Part shown: one piece after another, positions 1-10,620 of the stretch
Position numbering within the stretch: position 1 is the first letter of the stretch
Layout of the letters: each line of letters starts with the position of its first letter
Assembly (NCBI GenBank): GCA_007570785.1
Contig: ML664159.1
Span: forward strand, 2,189,610 to 2,253,609
Reading direction: 5' to 3'
DNA length: 64,000 bases
From: Antilocapra americana
Taxonomy: Eukaryota > Chordata > Mammalia > Artiodactyla > Antilocapridae
Notes under the pieces: model-generated
The model's input: the letters and a program-made list of their open reading frames with translations, nothing else
What the model was told of the DNA's origin: nothing
Databases searched by the model: none
Made by a program: the position numbers and the translations under genes

Positions 1-318
1 TCAGCTTGCCTTAACTTGATTAACTGTGGACTTTCATAGGTTCCCTTCCTTTTAGTAGAGCCCAGCTCCTGGGAGGGTCAGCCAGGCTTAGTTGGGAAAA
101 TTTGTAGTCAGTCTTACCAAAAGTCCCTGTAATAGTCCATGTTTAACTATTGCTGTCCTTAGTGGATCAGGCCACTTCTTGCCTGCCTCCCCAGCAGGAA
201 TCCATATCAGGTCTACAGAGAAACAAACAGCCAGCAAAGCTTAATGGTCACATCCAAGACAATCTGCTCCCAGATACTTGTGTGTTAAAAACTAAGCTGA
301 CTTGGCTTAGTGACATTT
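1..318. other. Unique non-coding sequence
   Basis: No gene or repeat recognised. It includes the left flank of the Bov-A insertion that follows. Confidence 0.4.
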
Positions 319-332
319 ATCCCACAATACTG

Positions 333-453
333 TGCTTAAGTCACTCAGTAGTGTCCGACTCTTTGTGACCCCACAGACTGCAGCCTGTCAGCTCCACTGT
401 CCATGAGATTCTCCAGGCAAGAAAACTGAAGTGGGTTTCCATTTCCTTCTCTA
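333..453 (-). repeat. Bov-A SINE fragment with target-site duplication
   Basis: This is the antisense form of the Bov-A body (gtccgactctttgtgacccc, then ctccaggcaagaa and tccatttccttctc). It lacks the tRNA-like head. It is flanked by 14-base direct repeats at 319-332 and 454-467 that differ at one base, marking a retroposition event. Confidence 0.85.
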
Positions 454-584
454 ATCCCACAGTACTGGGTGCTGTGAAATAAAATATTAAAAAGTCATTG
501 GTCTTTCCTTCCTGATAAATATGCCTACAGGCTCCTCATGCTTCAAGCATCATTTATTTTCTCTGGGCACCACATTTTTGATCC

Positions 585-925
585 ATAATACAAAAGTAAT
601 ATGTACTTATAGCAGAAAATAATACACTACCAAAATAAAGAAAATAAAATTCACCCATAGTTCCACCACCCATTATCATTATCCCTACCTATTGTCAGTA
701 GGCAACTACTGATAATACTTGAGTATATCAAATATATCCAATATAAGAAATATATTTGAGCATATGTTTTTATTTCTCTGCAGAGATAGATAATTTTTGC
801 TTCTGTCAAAATAGGCTCATACTGTGCATAATGATTTTGTGAACTGTTTTTTTTTCAGCTCACAGTGCATTGTGAACATTTTCCTATCTATTAGAACAAA
901 CAGTGGGAAGTATCATTTTTCCATC
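585..925 (-). repeat. Ancient LINE-like remnant (possibly L1ME class)
   Basis: The layout resembles an old LINE 3' region: 'acaaaagtaatatgtact', then 'cacccatagttccaccaccc', then 'ggctcatactgtgcataatg' and 'tgcattgtgaacattttcc'. Divergence is high and the family name is a guess. Confidence 0.35.
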
Positions 926-2724
926 AGCAAGTTTTACCTTATGGCTGGCTGATTCAGCGGTCTCCTACCGGTCTTCCTTTACTGAGTCTTTTACAACTCC
1001 GGGCCATCCTATTGGCTTCTAGATGGGTCTTCCAAAAATACTCTTTACACCTTGGATCAGAATCCTTGATGAACTTTCTACCTTCAACCTCTCCCAACTG
1101 CCCTTCATCCAGACTTATTCCAGGCTTTTCTCAACAGACTCCAACTGATTTATGTACATTTGTTTTACATGATTTATTCTGTAAATCCCCTTTTCAAGGA
1201 GATTCTATCTAACATCATTACTTGTTATTTCCTGATAAGCTTGTCCACCTCCTCATCTTTGCTAAGGCTACTTCCTCTATCTCCTACTCTCTTTCCTTGC
1301 CTGGGAGCTTCTCTGTACGTAAAGTACACCATGCTTTTTGTAACTACTGCAACTCCCAATGATCTTTCCCTCTTCCTCTAGAGTGTGTTATGACTATACT
1401 ACTTGTTCTGACATAAGCAGTAGACAATAATTATCACTGAATGTCTACACAAGCCCCAGCCAGGAAAGGGAGCCCTGAGGGGAAGGGCTGAGTCCTCTGC
1501 CTCTTTGCCCCATAGAACTTGTCAACTAAACAATGGAAAATGCATGTTGATGTGGTGGTCAATGCATGGTGATGACAAATAATCCACTTAAAGATAGATA
1601 ATGTCCAAAGATGGGGAAAAAAACACAAATGAACAACAAATTCCAAGAGATAGTATTAAGTAAGTGATATATACCTTGAACAGTATTTAATTTTATACAA
1701 CAAGGACAGCAACATCAGTAACAACCCCCACAAAACTATGCATGGAGAAAAAACCCAGTAACCAAGAAGGTATTGATAAAATGTTAAAAACTGAAAGTCT
1801 GGATAAATGCATGACATTTTTTTCCCTTCTTGTCTCCATGTCTCTCTGTTTCCCCTTAGTTGAATTTGTGATAAGCTTATAATAGATAAAATAGCATAAA
1901 TTTAAAATTTCATTTTGCTTACAAGAGTAATGCATGTAAATTATAAAAACTTCAGACAATATAGCCCTTGTTGACGCATAAGGTGAGAACTTGATGTTTA
2001 TTTAGTCCAAAATGAGTTTCATTTAAATGTGAGGAAAGCTTGAAGTGTTTCCTACAAGAACTTCCTGTGATCTGCCACAGGGAAAGATTTAAATGAGAAA
2101 GAATCCCGTAGGACCTTAGATCTGCTCTTTTACAACACGTTCCCTTTGAAAATGAACTGACTAGAGAAGTGAGAGAATACATCTTTTCATAAAAATGTAT
2201 TAGATACTATGCCATAGAGTGACATGTGTAATAATGGCTTTTCTCACCCTAAGAAGACCAACAAATTTGAACTGAAGCAAGGGAATTTTTACCCATTATA
2301 TATTTTTGGAAGGACCTTTAGGTTGGTTATTTTCTCAGCCCCATGGGGCATGGGTGATTTATATGGAAAGCCCTTTTGGAGTTCGATTCACTTCTCAGTT
2401 TTGCAACAGTGATAATGAATGCTTATGTAAATCCACCTATAGAATACTTAGTTGAGAACTCAGTTGACTTTTAATAAAGGCTGGCTTTTTTTCTTTCTTT
2501 CTTCTGGAATGAGATAATGGGTGTAGAAGGCTTTGGCACAATACCAGGCACATAGTGGGTGCTCAAAATTTTTTCTCTCCCTTCCTTCCTTCTACAATAT
2601 TTTAGATTTAAGTTGCCATGGAGTAGAAGTTTATAAATACCATCTTAGAAATCACCAGTTCTTTGAAGCACATAGTTTTCTTTTGCTGAAATAGTGATTT
2701 GGTCTCTAATTGTTCCTGGCTATG
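926..2724. other. Unique non-coding sequence
   Basis: No gene recognised. 980-1390 is pyrimidine-rich and could be a worn LINE piece. 'ggcacatagtgggtgctcaa' near 2548-2567 resembles the 3' end of a MIR or L2 but is too short to call. Confidence 0.35.
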
Positions 2725-3038
2725 TGATAGCTCAGTTGGTAGAGAATCTATCTGCAATGCAGGAGACCCCAGTTCAATTCCTGGGTCAGGAAGATCCACT
2801 GGAGAAGGGATAGGCTACCCACTCCAGTATTCTTGGGCATCCCTCGTGGCTCAGCTGGTAAAGAATCCACCTGCAATGTGGGTGACTGGGATTTGGGGTT
2901 TGATCCCTGGGTTGAGAAGACCACCTGGAGGAGGGAAAGGCTACCCCATTCCAGTATTCTGGCCTGGGGGATTCATTGGACTGTATAGTCCACTGGGTCG
3001 CAAAGAGTCGAATACAATTGAGCGACTTTCACTTTCAT
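2725..3038 (+). repeat. Bov-tA SINE, tandem tRNA-head form
   Basis: Two tRNA-like heads follow each other. The first, near 2729-2845, has 'gatagctcagttggtagaga' and 'ggagaccccagttcaattcc'; the second, near 2846-2960, has 'gtggctcagctggtaaagaa'. Then comes the Bov-A body 'tagtccactgggtcgcaaag' and the terminal 'gagcgactttcactttca'. It is a ruminant-specific SINE and most of the local 132-codon frame is this repeat. Confidence 0.9.
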
Positions 3039-4784
3039 GTGACCATCAGGATGTGGTTGTCCATGCCTATAAATGTGCACTGCAACTTTCAGAGTAGATG
3101 TCAACAGCTCAGAATAAACTCCCAGAGACTATAGTTAAGAATGTTGTTTTTTCTTTTTTAAGTTCCCACATTACCAACACAATGGATAACTGTGGAGAGA
3201 TGTGAACGTTGATGACGATGAGTTAAACATCCAGAGGCTTCAAACTCTGAATGTGAACATATTTTGGGAATACTTTAAATAGTTTATTCCCTTTACAGGT
3301 ATATATGTACAAGAATGAAACTTTGGGCAGAGAAGTCTAAGTGTAAAAAGACTCCTTTGATAAATTTAAAATGGAAAATCTGCGGGATGAAAAAAAACAT
3401 TGTGTTATAATTAATTGGCCACAATTTCTATTTTAGTGGTGTACAAAGTAATGATGTGTCTCATGGTTAATGGTACCTTAAATTGGAGGAAGTATAATAA
3501 TTCTAATTATCTTTGAAAACAAGTTCTCTCTTTGTTAAGCTCTTTAGGAATATCTTTTATCTAAAGACATGGCAAATATTTCCGACCAGTTTGTTGTATT
3601 ATAAGGCAATGGGAGAAATTATACTAATGGCTATAATTTAGGAAGAATTAATGATATTTGTTAAAAAAAATATAAACAGACCTCTGTCCCTATTTCCTCC
3701 CAGATCTATATCCATGTTCCAGACAAAGCTTATAAAAAATTACTTTCCATGAAGAAGGCTGAGCAAAATAATCTGAATTGTGAATTTCTTTCACACCTGC
3801 TTTCTATAGCACTATGGCCTTGAATATATAAAGTGATAAATATTAAAGATATTGCTGATACATCTGTTGTGTCAGAAGTTTCAGATTAAGGAAATATTTA
3901 TCAATGACTGAAGATATAGTTTGTGTTCACTGAAAACCTTAACTATCCTTTAATTATATTTGGTTTTGAACTTGTGGCTGGGGGTATGAAAACTCTTATA
4001 TTGAGCCTGTCCTCAGGGTTCCTGGTAGGGGTTCTCTGTTGAAACTTTTCTTCCAGGGAAGCAGAAGGGTAGACGTTTGGAAGTTTCTTCTATTTAGCAT
4101 AGCCTTGAGTGTTTTCAGTTTGTCCTTTCAGTTTTATTATTCTAAAACCTGTGCCTATGAAAATGTGGGCCCGTGCGAATTTTCATGGCTGGTTCAACTT
4201 GTCAGAATGTAGTAATTTGTTCTTCAAACCCACGTGTTAAGTATTTCTGATAAATAGGAAGCTTACATCCTAACAATTCCTCCTTTAATCACAAATAATA
4301 GGCACATAAAGTGGCTTGCCATCTGTACATTTGCATGTTTAAAATTCTTCAGATATTAGCAGATTCTTTTCTGTTTTGAATGAATCCAGTTTTGCCTGGC
4401 TGCATAATTAAATGTTTCCTGGCTCCTGTGGGCTGTGGTTTCCAATGGAATATAAAGCATAAGTTCTAAGCAGACTGAGCACAAGGCATTAGGTTCTGAC
4501 TTTATCTGTGGGAAATCGAATCAATCAAAAATTTGCCAGGTAATTGGGGAAAAGTTTTTTGCTTGCATATGAATAATGTATTATGAAGTATTTGGAAAGG
4601 TTGATTAAACAGTATATTCAGAAGCTACCAGGAACAGCTGAGTTAACTGTTCTGAAATTTTTAGACTTTATTGAATTTCTTTCCCTCACTCATTAATAAG
4701 ACTAGGACTTCCTTCAAATTATAGTCATAAAATGGCACTATTTAAATCCTTTCTCATAGGAAGTCCTTACAATGAGGAATAATA
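3039..4784. other. Longest repeat-free AT-rich interval upstream of the exon
   Basis: About 1.75 kb with no recognised repeat or coding frame. 4380-4620 contains homeodomain-, GATA- and octamer-like words (gcataattaaa, ctttatctg, ttgcatatgaataat). These are short, common motifs, so this is only a candidate regulatory stretch. Confidence 0.35.
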
Positions 4785-5035
4785 TGCACAGTGGTTAAGA
4801 AGCAAGTCTCTGGAGGCAGGTACCCTGAGGTAAATCCCAGACCTCAGTTTTTAGCTTGTGTCATCTTGGGCAAGTTATTTAACTTCTCTGTGAATTCCAT
4901 TTTGTCACCTGTAGGCTGGAGTTGATAACATGGCATCTCCCTTTGGTATTATGCGAGGATTAAGTAAACTAATACATGTGAAGTGTTCCTAAGAGTTCCT
5001 GGGACATAGAAAGTGCTGTGTGAGTGTCACTGGTA
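4785..5035 (+). repeat. MIR SINE
   Basis: Near full-length MIR: 'cacagtggttaagaagcaag', 'cttgggcaagttatttaac', then 'gaggattaagtaaactaata' and 'gggacatagaaagtgct'. It is an ancient mammalian tRNA-derived SINE. Confidence 0.85.
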
Positions 5036-5114
5036 TTGGTGATTGCTGAGGTCTCTGGGTAAGCTTGTTTGCGAGGAGATTCATGACTTCCCAATATCCT
5101 TGCTATTAATAAAT

Positions 5115-5340
5115 TGAGATGGATACCGAGATATCAAGTGCTTGCTGTGGCTCAAGCACTGTTTCATGCCATTGCCACAATCATTCGAAGAGGCATGTTC
5201 GGGCACCTAGTTTTCTATAAGGATAGAGGCACGGGGAGGTTAAAATCCCACTCAGTGGCATATGAGAAGGAAAGGGCACAGCAGAGCTGGGATTCACACC
5301 CAGCTCCAACTGACTCCATATCCTAGAGCCCTTCCATGTT
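5115..5340 (-). repeat. MIR SINE, antisense
   Basis: Antisense MIR order: 'caagtgcttgctgtggctc', 'gaggcacggggaggttaaa', 'cagcagagctgggattcaca', 'ctccatatcctagagccc'. Confidence 0.65.
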
Positions 5341-5599
5341 ACCAAAAAGACTCTATGCATGAGCATGAGAAGATAGGATACAAGTTAAGCAGTCTGTAGT
5401 CTCTTCCCAATCAGTTCTTGTGTCACCATAACCCTTTGACATAAACAGTATAGAATCCCAAATATCAGGTAATGAATACAGACCAGCTAAGACCCAGGCA
5501 AAATTGCAGAATAAGTGATAGTTTAACTCTATGTAACTTTGCAACCTTCACATCTCTCTGTAAAAGAACCTCATGGAATCTTATATCACAAGAGAGGGT

Positions 5600-5755
5600 C
5601 TTGGAAGTAGATACATATCCCTCTCCTATTTCAGGTGAAAGAACAGAAGCATAGAAAGTGATAAAGACATCCAAAGTCACAGGCAAAGTGACAGAGCTGG
5701 GTTTGCAGCCACGACTAGGCCTGCCAGTGCAGGCTTCTTTCCATTGCCTCATGAC
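5600..5755 (-). repeat. MIR fragment, antisense
   Basis: Antisense MIR centre: 'agaacagaagcatagaaag' followed by 'agtgacagagctgggtttgc'. Partial and diverged. Confidence 0.5.
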
Positions 5756-6109
5756 ATTTCTGAGGTTATTGATTACATATGCCCAGAATAAAGCAAAGTC
5801 TTAATAGGGTGAGTTCACCAAATAAGGAGATCATTAAGAACAAGTACTAAAAGTATCTTGAAGACCACTACCTCTTTGTATCAAGAGGCGTCATGTAGAG
5901 GCTTCATGACTTGGTGGAAAGGAATAAATGGATTCTATTTGGAGCTCTTCCTTGGAGTACATTTGTATATTTGCTTAGAATTGTGGAGTGGCATGATAAT
6001 GATACCCATCATGGTCTTTTAATGACTTTTAGGAACATTTCTTCAGAGAATTCCAATAGTTTCTCTTGACCAATAATATAAAAATTAAGATGAAAACAAT
6101 ATTAACAGT

Positions 6110-6490
6110 TGTATTAGTTTGTTAGGACTGCCATAACAAAATTCCATAGATTGGGTGACTGAAACAACAGAAATCTATTTTTTCACAATTCTAGAGGCTA
6201 GAAGTCCAAGATCGAGGTATCAGTAGGGCAGATTTCTGAGGCCTCTCTATTTGACTTGCAGGTGGATTCTTTCTCTCTGTGTCTTCACAAGATCTTCTCA
6301 CTGTGTGTGTCTTGATCTCTTTTCTTATAAGAACACCAGTCAGATTGGATTAGGGCCTGCCCTCGTGACCTCATTTTACCTCAGTTGCTTCTCTAAAGAA
6401 CCAATCTCTAATATGGTCACATTCTGAGGTACTTATTTGGGGTTAAGACGTTAAGAGTTTGGGTGGGGGTACCCAGTTCAACTCATAGCA
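6110..6490 (-). mobile_element. MLT1-type MaLR LTR, antisense
   Basis: 381 bases bounded by TG and CA. It has the antisense MLT1 order: 'tgtattagtttgttaggact', 'tcacaattctagaggctaga', 'ttggattagggcctgccct', 'tggtcacattctgaggtac', 'caactcatagca'. The 5-base flanks do not match, as expected for an old insertion. It is a non-autonomous solo LTR with no coding capacity. Confidence 0.85.
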
Positions 6491-8036
6491 ATAGATACAT
6501 CTATAGCTACATATATATCTACATCACCATTTGTGTGTGTTATTTGAACCTGAAATAATAATAGTGAGAATCCTCTGATCTGATTGTGTGACAGACAATG
6601 GAAAGGTATGCATTTGAAATCTAATTTTCCCAGTTTAATTAGCATGTTACCCATTAGCACCGACTTATGAGGAAAGAGCATTCTCCCAGCAACCATTATC
6701 TAATTTCCAGGCCTCTGAAACCAACTGCTTCACTAATGCTGGGAAGGGTGAGCACAGCTAGGGGTATGTCACCAGGCTGCTGGCTGGCTGCCAGAAAGCC
6801 CAGGTAGCTTTAGATCTGGAAAGGCTCACTGCAGGCAACCAGAAAGAGGCTTGCACTGTGAGCCTTCCTCTGGCCTCAGTCCTTTGATTCTCTTTGAGGC
6901 AGGTACTAAAGGCGGACAGTTGTCCACACACAAGAGGTGCAGCCATGAATGTGGGGCAGTTATTGGTGCCTTACAAGTGAGCAGGCTGTGTAAAACTAGA
7001 ATATGCAGGGCTTTCTCTTTCTTTTTTTTAAAGGATTCAAGTTTATAGAAGATTTGGCATTTTTCCCATACCCCCCTCTTTCTCCTTTCTTCCCTGCTTT
7101 CTCACTTAGCTTTCTTATCATCTTCTCTCGATTATTAATATTTATGGAGTAAAGCCCTGCTCTGAACAAGGCGCCTTGCTTTGTCCTCTGGGGGATAAAT
7201 AAGTGACTCATAAGCACTCTGCCTTGCATGTTTTATTCTGATAACCTAGTCCCTGTTCTAGTTTTGGTTATGCTTCAGGCGTTGCTCTGCTAGTTCTTGG
7301 CAAACCTGAAAGCCACTCAGTTAACAGTGTCCAGACCTCACACACCCTAACACACTGTCCTTCCTCCCTAAGAATGGACAGCTCTCTTACTTCAGTCCTG
7401 AGCTGCCTTCTCATACCTTTTCCCCCTCACCCAGTACCCAAGCTGGAGCCATTGGCTCCTGACCTCTCTGGCCCTGTGGTGATCACCATGCTCCTCTGTC
7501 TTGCTTCCCAGGCTGCTTTATTCTGCCTCTCCCTCCTTTGCTGAGCTGTTCTCTCTGATTCCTCCTACTACCTCCTCTTCTCACTTTGACTCTTTTCCTG
7601 ATTCACATTGATTATCCCTGATGAGCCAGCTTAGTGTGAAAAAAATAAAAGTTCTAATGATCTGCTTCCTCTCTGCCCACTGTTATTTATTCCAGGGAGC
7701 AAAACTTTGCTTCAGGAACTACTTCCCTGCAGCTGAGGGTAAAAGAAGGCAGCCTAGGTTCATTTGTCCCTTTCTACAACCCTTACCTCACCCTAAAGTC
7801 ACTCCCAACCACTACATGGTAGGCAGTATATTTATTTTGTTAAATAAGGAGGGGGAAGAGCATGGAGGGTAGAGGATGAGATTCCACATTGTCATTTAAA
7901 CCTTACATGCAGGTTATAAAATGTTATGATTTGATTCATTATGATTCATCTCTGGAATGAAATTCAAAATAGGTATGTATTCTACTTGAAAATTTCATTC
8001 ATACAACTTAATTTGGGGAGAAATGGTCAGAATTGC
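6491..8036. other. Unique non-coding sequence
   Basis: No gene or confident repeat. 7260-7620 is pyrimidine-rich, and 7140-7215 faintly resembles antisense L2. Confidence 0.35.
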
Positions 8037-8075
8037 TATATGTATATACATATATATATATGAGATATGAGATAT

Positions 8076-8111
<36 letters not shown>
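8037..8111. repeat. (TA)n microsatellite
   Basis: An AT-dinucleotide run interrupted by 'gagatatgagatatagata'; the pure TA part ends near 8111. It is likely length-polymorphic. Confidence 0.95.
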
Positions 8112-8114
<3 letters not shown>

Positions 8115-8639
8115 ATTGACACAGCCAGAGTGTATGTTTTCCTCACCCCAGCTAGTCTCTGGGAAGACAGACTTACTCCTCTCCCGCTAATCAAATTCAT
8201 GTCCCAGGCAAAGTTCTGTAGTCTATGAGGGCTGCCTGAGCTTCTGGAGGTTTAGCCTGCATCTAGGCTATCTTTGTATCTCAGCAAGAACAATCAGGTG
8301 CATAATAAGGATTCACTAGAAATGTACAGGATAAATCAAAATGAAAAACTTTGTCTAGCCTACTATAATCACTCCCCTGCTTAACTCTAGAGTACTTGCT
8401 GTCCATACCACTCTTTCAAACATTGTTAATTCATCTCTTTAAGGGTAATTGCTTTATTTTTCCCATCCATTCCTTGAGAAGGATAGTGCTTCATTTCTTT
8501 CTCCATATTTCCTTTTAATGCGTAGTATAGACATGGTGCTTACAAATATCATTGATTTAAACACTTCCTTTTTTTCTTGACAGCAGTTTCTGTTGGGAAC
8601 CACTTTTAGAGAGCTGATTTTGCAGAAGGCACAGTTTTA

Positions 8640-8904
8640 ATTTTAAAACTTTAATTAAAAAATTTTTATTTTTGGCTGTACTGGGTCTTTGTTGCAGTAC
8701 ATGGGCTTCTCATGGCAAATCTTCTTGTTGCAGACACAGGCTTTAGAGCACTTGGACTTCAGGTGTTACAGCAGGTGGGCTCAGTAGTTGTGGTGTAAGG
8801 ACTTTTTGCTCTCCTTCACGTGGGATCTTCCAGAATCAGAGATCTAACCCTTGTCCCCTTCATTGGCAGGTGGGTTCTTAACTGTTGGACCACCAGGGAA
8901 GCCC
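8640..8904 (-). repeat. CHR-2-type tRNA-derived SINE, antisense
   Basis: Cetartiodactyl CHR-2 order in antisense: 'tatttttggctgtactgggt', 'cttctcatggcaaatcttc', 'ggctcagtagttgtggtgt', then the tRNA-like head ending 'ggaccaccagggaagcccc'. A perfect 10-base direct repeat (cacagtttta) lies at 8630-8639 and 8905-8914. Confidence 0.9.
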
Positions 8905-8914
8905 CACAGTTTTA

Positions 8915-9840
8915 TTGTAAGCACATCTATCTAAAAAAACCTCTGACTGCCATGTATTTCAGAGAGAGAAATTATTAGCCCCCTGCTGCTTGGTTTGGTT
9001 CAATCACATTTACTGAGGAGTTGCTTTTTTTGCTGATACTGAACCAGGCAATGTTTCTGCCTCACAGGAACATTCAGAGAAGACAGGAGGTGCCTTGCTG
9101 CCTACCCTTGACCTGGGGATAATGCTTGTCCTCACCAGCTGGTCGTAGATGACCGGCAGGCAGTGTACATAGTCCCAGTCACCTGCCCTGGACCTTTCTG
9201 GACGGTGACTTGGACCTTCTGCTTACCTAGTGCAGCCCCCTTTTGGGTGGTACCAAACTGCTGCCTCCTCTCCCATCCTTCACCCTCTTCTTTGAGCCAG
9301 AATAGATATTGCAGCAAGTTAGGTTACTTGACTGAAAAGTCTGCACTGTCTTTTCAGTAAACTTCAAACTAATTTGCTTAAGAAGTAAGTAACATGCAAA
9401 TGTGAGATAAATGCTAGGAAGGCTAATAACAGGGATTTCAAGCTGTGTTGTAACAAACCAGTCACAGAGTATTCACGTGTTAATTCACTGTCATGTTCTC
9501 TGGCATAAGCACCCCCATCCTTCCTTCCCCCATTCCAACTGTTGTGCTGCAGCAGAATTTGGTCTGAGTCTGGGCAGAGTCCCTCTTTAAAAGCAGCTCT
9601 CCAGCTTCTATTACAGCAAGAGTCTGGTGAAAGTGATTCTTGCCTTCCCCTGGCACACAAAGGCAAGGAGCTCTTCAAACGGACCTTCCTGCTCCTCCAT
9701 GCAGCTGCAAATCTTGTGGGTACGGATTCAATGACCCAGCCTTTTGCCTGAAAATGAATGGGGAGGGGTCTTGAGGCGCTCCCAGGACCTCCCGGAGTGG
9801 GCCAGGGAGGGAGCTGACAGCCTGAGTGGATGGAGTGCAC
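8915..9840. other. Unique upstream flank of the KCNAB1 beta-1.1 promoter
   Basis: No repeat family is recognisable between the CHR-2 SINE and the CpG-rich interval. A 158-codon minus-strand frame (9364-9840) resembles no protein I know and is probably chance. This could hold proximal regulatory sequence. Confidence 0.4.
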
Positions 9841-10393
9841 CGGTCCCTGGGGAGCGGCTTGCCATTAGCTGCTTCTTGGGATGCTCCACGCGCCAGTAGA
9901 GCATCCTGCCTGTGGTCCAGAGGGTGCTGGCGGCGCATCTTGCGGTATGCCTGCGTGGATTTGAGCCATCGCCCAGAGGCGAGCCCGCATTCAGACACGG
10001 AGGACGGGCTTCTGGCAGGGCTGCGTGCAGTCAGCACGAATGCTTAGCTCCAGGCGCCTGCCCAAGCCTCCCGACTACATGGATTTGGCTGTTTAATCAA
10101 GCGAGATTACTGCCTGGGAAGATTTGCGAGCCTGATCCGCGCTCCAGCTGCTGTGACAACTTAAGGGCTGGCTGTTTACTTCTGTTGGTGTCTGGGACTC
10201 TGTCCTGCGCCGCAGCCACTCCTGCCACTTTCCCCGACTCTGAAGTCAGCCGCGAGGACTCCTCTGCCGGCATACCGAGGAAGAGGGAGCAAGGAGGGGT
10301 TAAAAGACGAGCAGACCCTCCCAACTGCTCGACCTCTCCTGACTGCCTGTGTTCTGGGGTTCTGAGAGGGACCGCGCGGTGCCCGGGGAAGCA
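9841..10393 (+). promoter_or_regulatory. KCNAB1: CpG-rich promoter / 5'UTR region of KCNAB1 beta-1.1
   Basis: Counting by eye gives 43 CpG dinucleotides in 9841-10560, whereas most other intervals of that size here have a handful. The stretch leads directly into the beta-1.1 start codon, so it is most likely the alternative promoter and 5'UTR. A TAAAAG tract near 10301-10306, about 90 bases before the ATG, could be a weak TATA-like element, but CpG-type initiation is as likely. I cannot place the transcription start. Open frames of up to about 160 residues cross this region on both strands; they start at GTG or lie antisense and follow from GC-rich composition. Confidence 0.65.
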
Positions 10394-10614
10394 ATGCAAG
10401 TCTCCATAGCCTGCACCGAGCATAATTTGAAGAGTCGGAATGGTGAGGACAGACTTCTGAGCAAGCAGAGCTCCACCGCCCCCAATGTGGTGAACGCAGC
10501 CCGGGCCAAATTCCGCACGGTTGCTATCATCGCTCGCAGCCTGGGGACCTTCACCCCTCAGCATCACATCTCTCTCAAAGAGTCCACTGCAAAGCAGACT
10601 GGCATGAAATATAG
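10394..10614 (+). CDS. KCNAB1: KCNAB1 alternative first coding exon (Kv-beta-1.1 N-terminus), partial CDS
   Basis: This exon encodes the N-terminal domain of the voltage-gated K+ channel beta-1 subunit. Kv-beta-1.1 binds Kv1 alpha subunits in the cytoplasm, and its N-terminal ball gives fast N-type inactivation; the shared C-terminal core has an aldo-keto-reductase fold. The frame has 73 full codons plus two bases. It begins MQVSIACTEHNLKSR and ends QTGMKY, which I recognise as Kv-beta-1.1. Cys7, the redox-sensitive ball residue known in this isoform, is present, and the domain carries several basic residues (K13, R15, R20, K24, R37, K39, R41). The ATG has G at -3, and an in-frame TGA at 10340-10342 with no ATG between fixes the start. 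The exon stops at AG|GTATGG, so the split codon would give the Arg expected before the core. Only this alternative first exon is present. The identity comes from recall of the family, not a search. Confidence 0.93.
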
Positions 10615-10620
10615 GTATGG
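10615..10620 (+). other. KCNAB1: Splice donor of the KCNAB1 beta-1.1 exon
   Basis: The coding frame runs into AG|GTATGG. The invariant GT is at 10615-10616, with A at +3 and G at +5 matching consensus; T at +4 and G at +6 are off consensus. Translation continues past this point only as a meaningless intronic frame, and the recognisable Kv-beta-1.1 homology ends exactly here. Confidence 0.9.

Noticed and set aside
2725..3038. tRNA genes in the Bov-tA heads
   Set aside because: The tRNA-like text belongs to SINE heads with mutated arms and continues into the Bov-A body.
9364..9840. 158-codon minus-strand frame next to the KCNAB1 promoter
   Set aside because: No recognisable domain; the region is GC-rich, where long chance frames are common.
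10349..10393. Upstream in-frame extension of the KCNAB1 exon
   Set aside because: The codon at 10349 is GTG and a TGA lies at 10340-10342; the known isoform starts at the ATG at 10394.
9912..10409. 165-codon plus-strand frame across the CpG-rich interval
   Set aside because: Starts at GTG, is in a different phase from the KCNAB1 frame, and resembles no protein.
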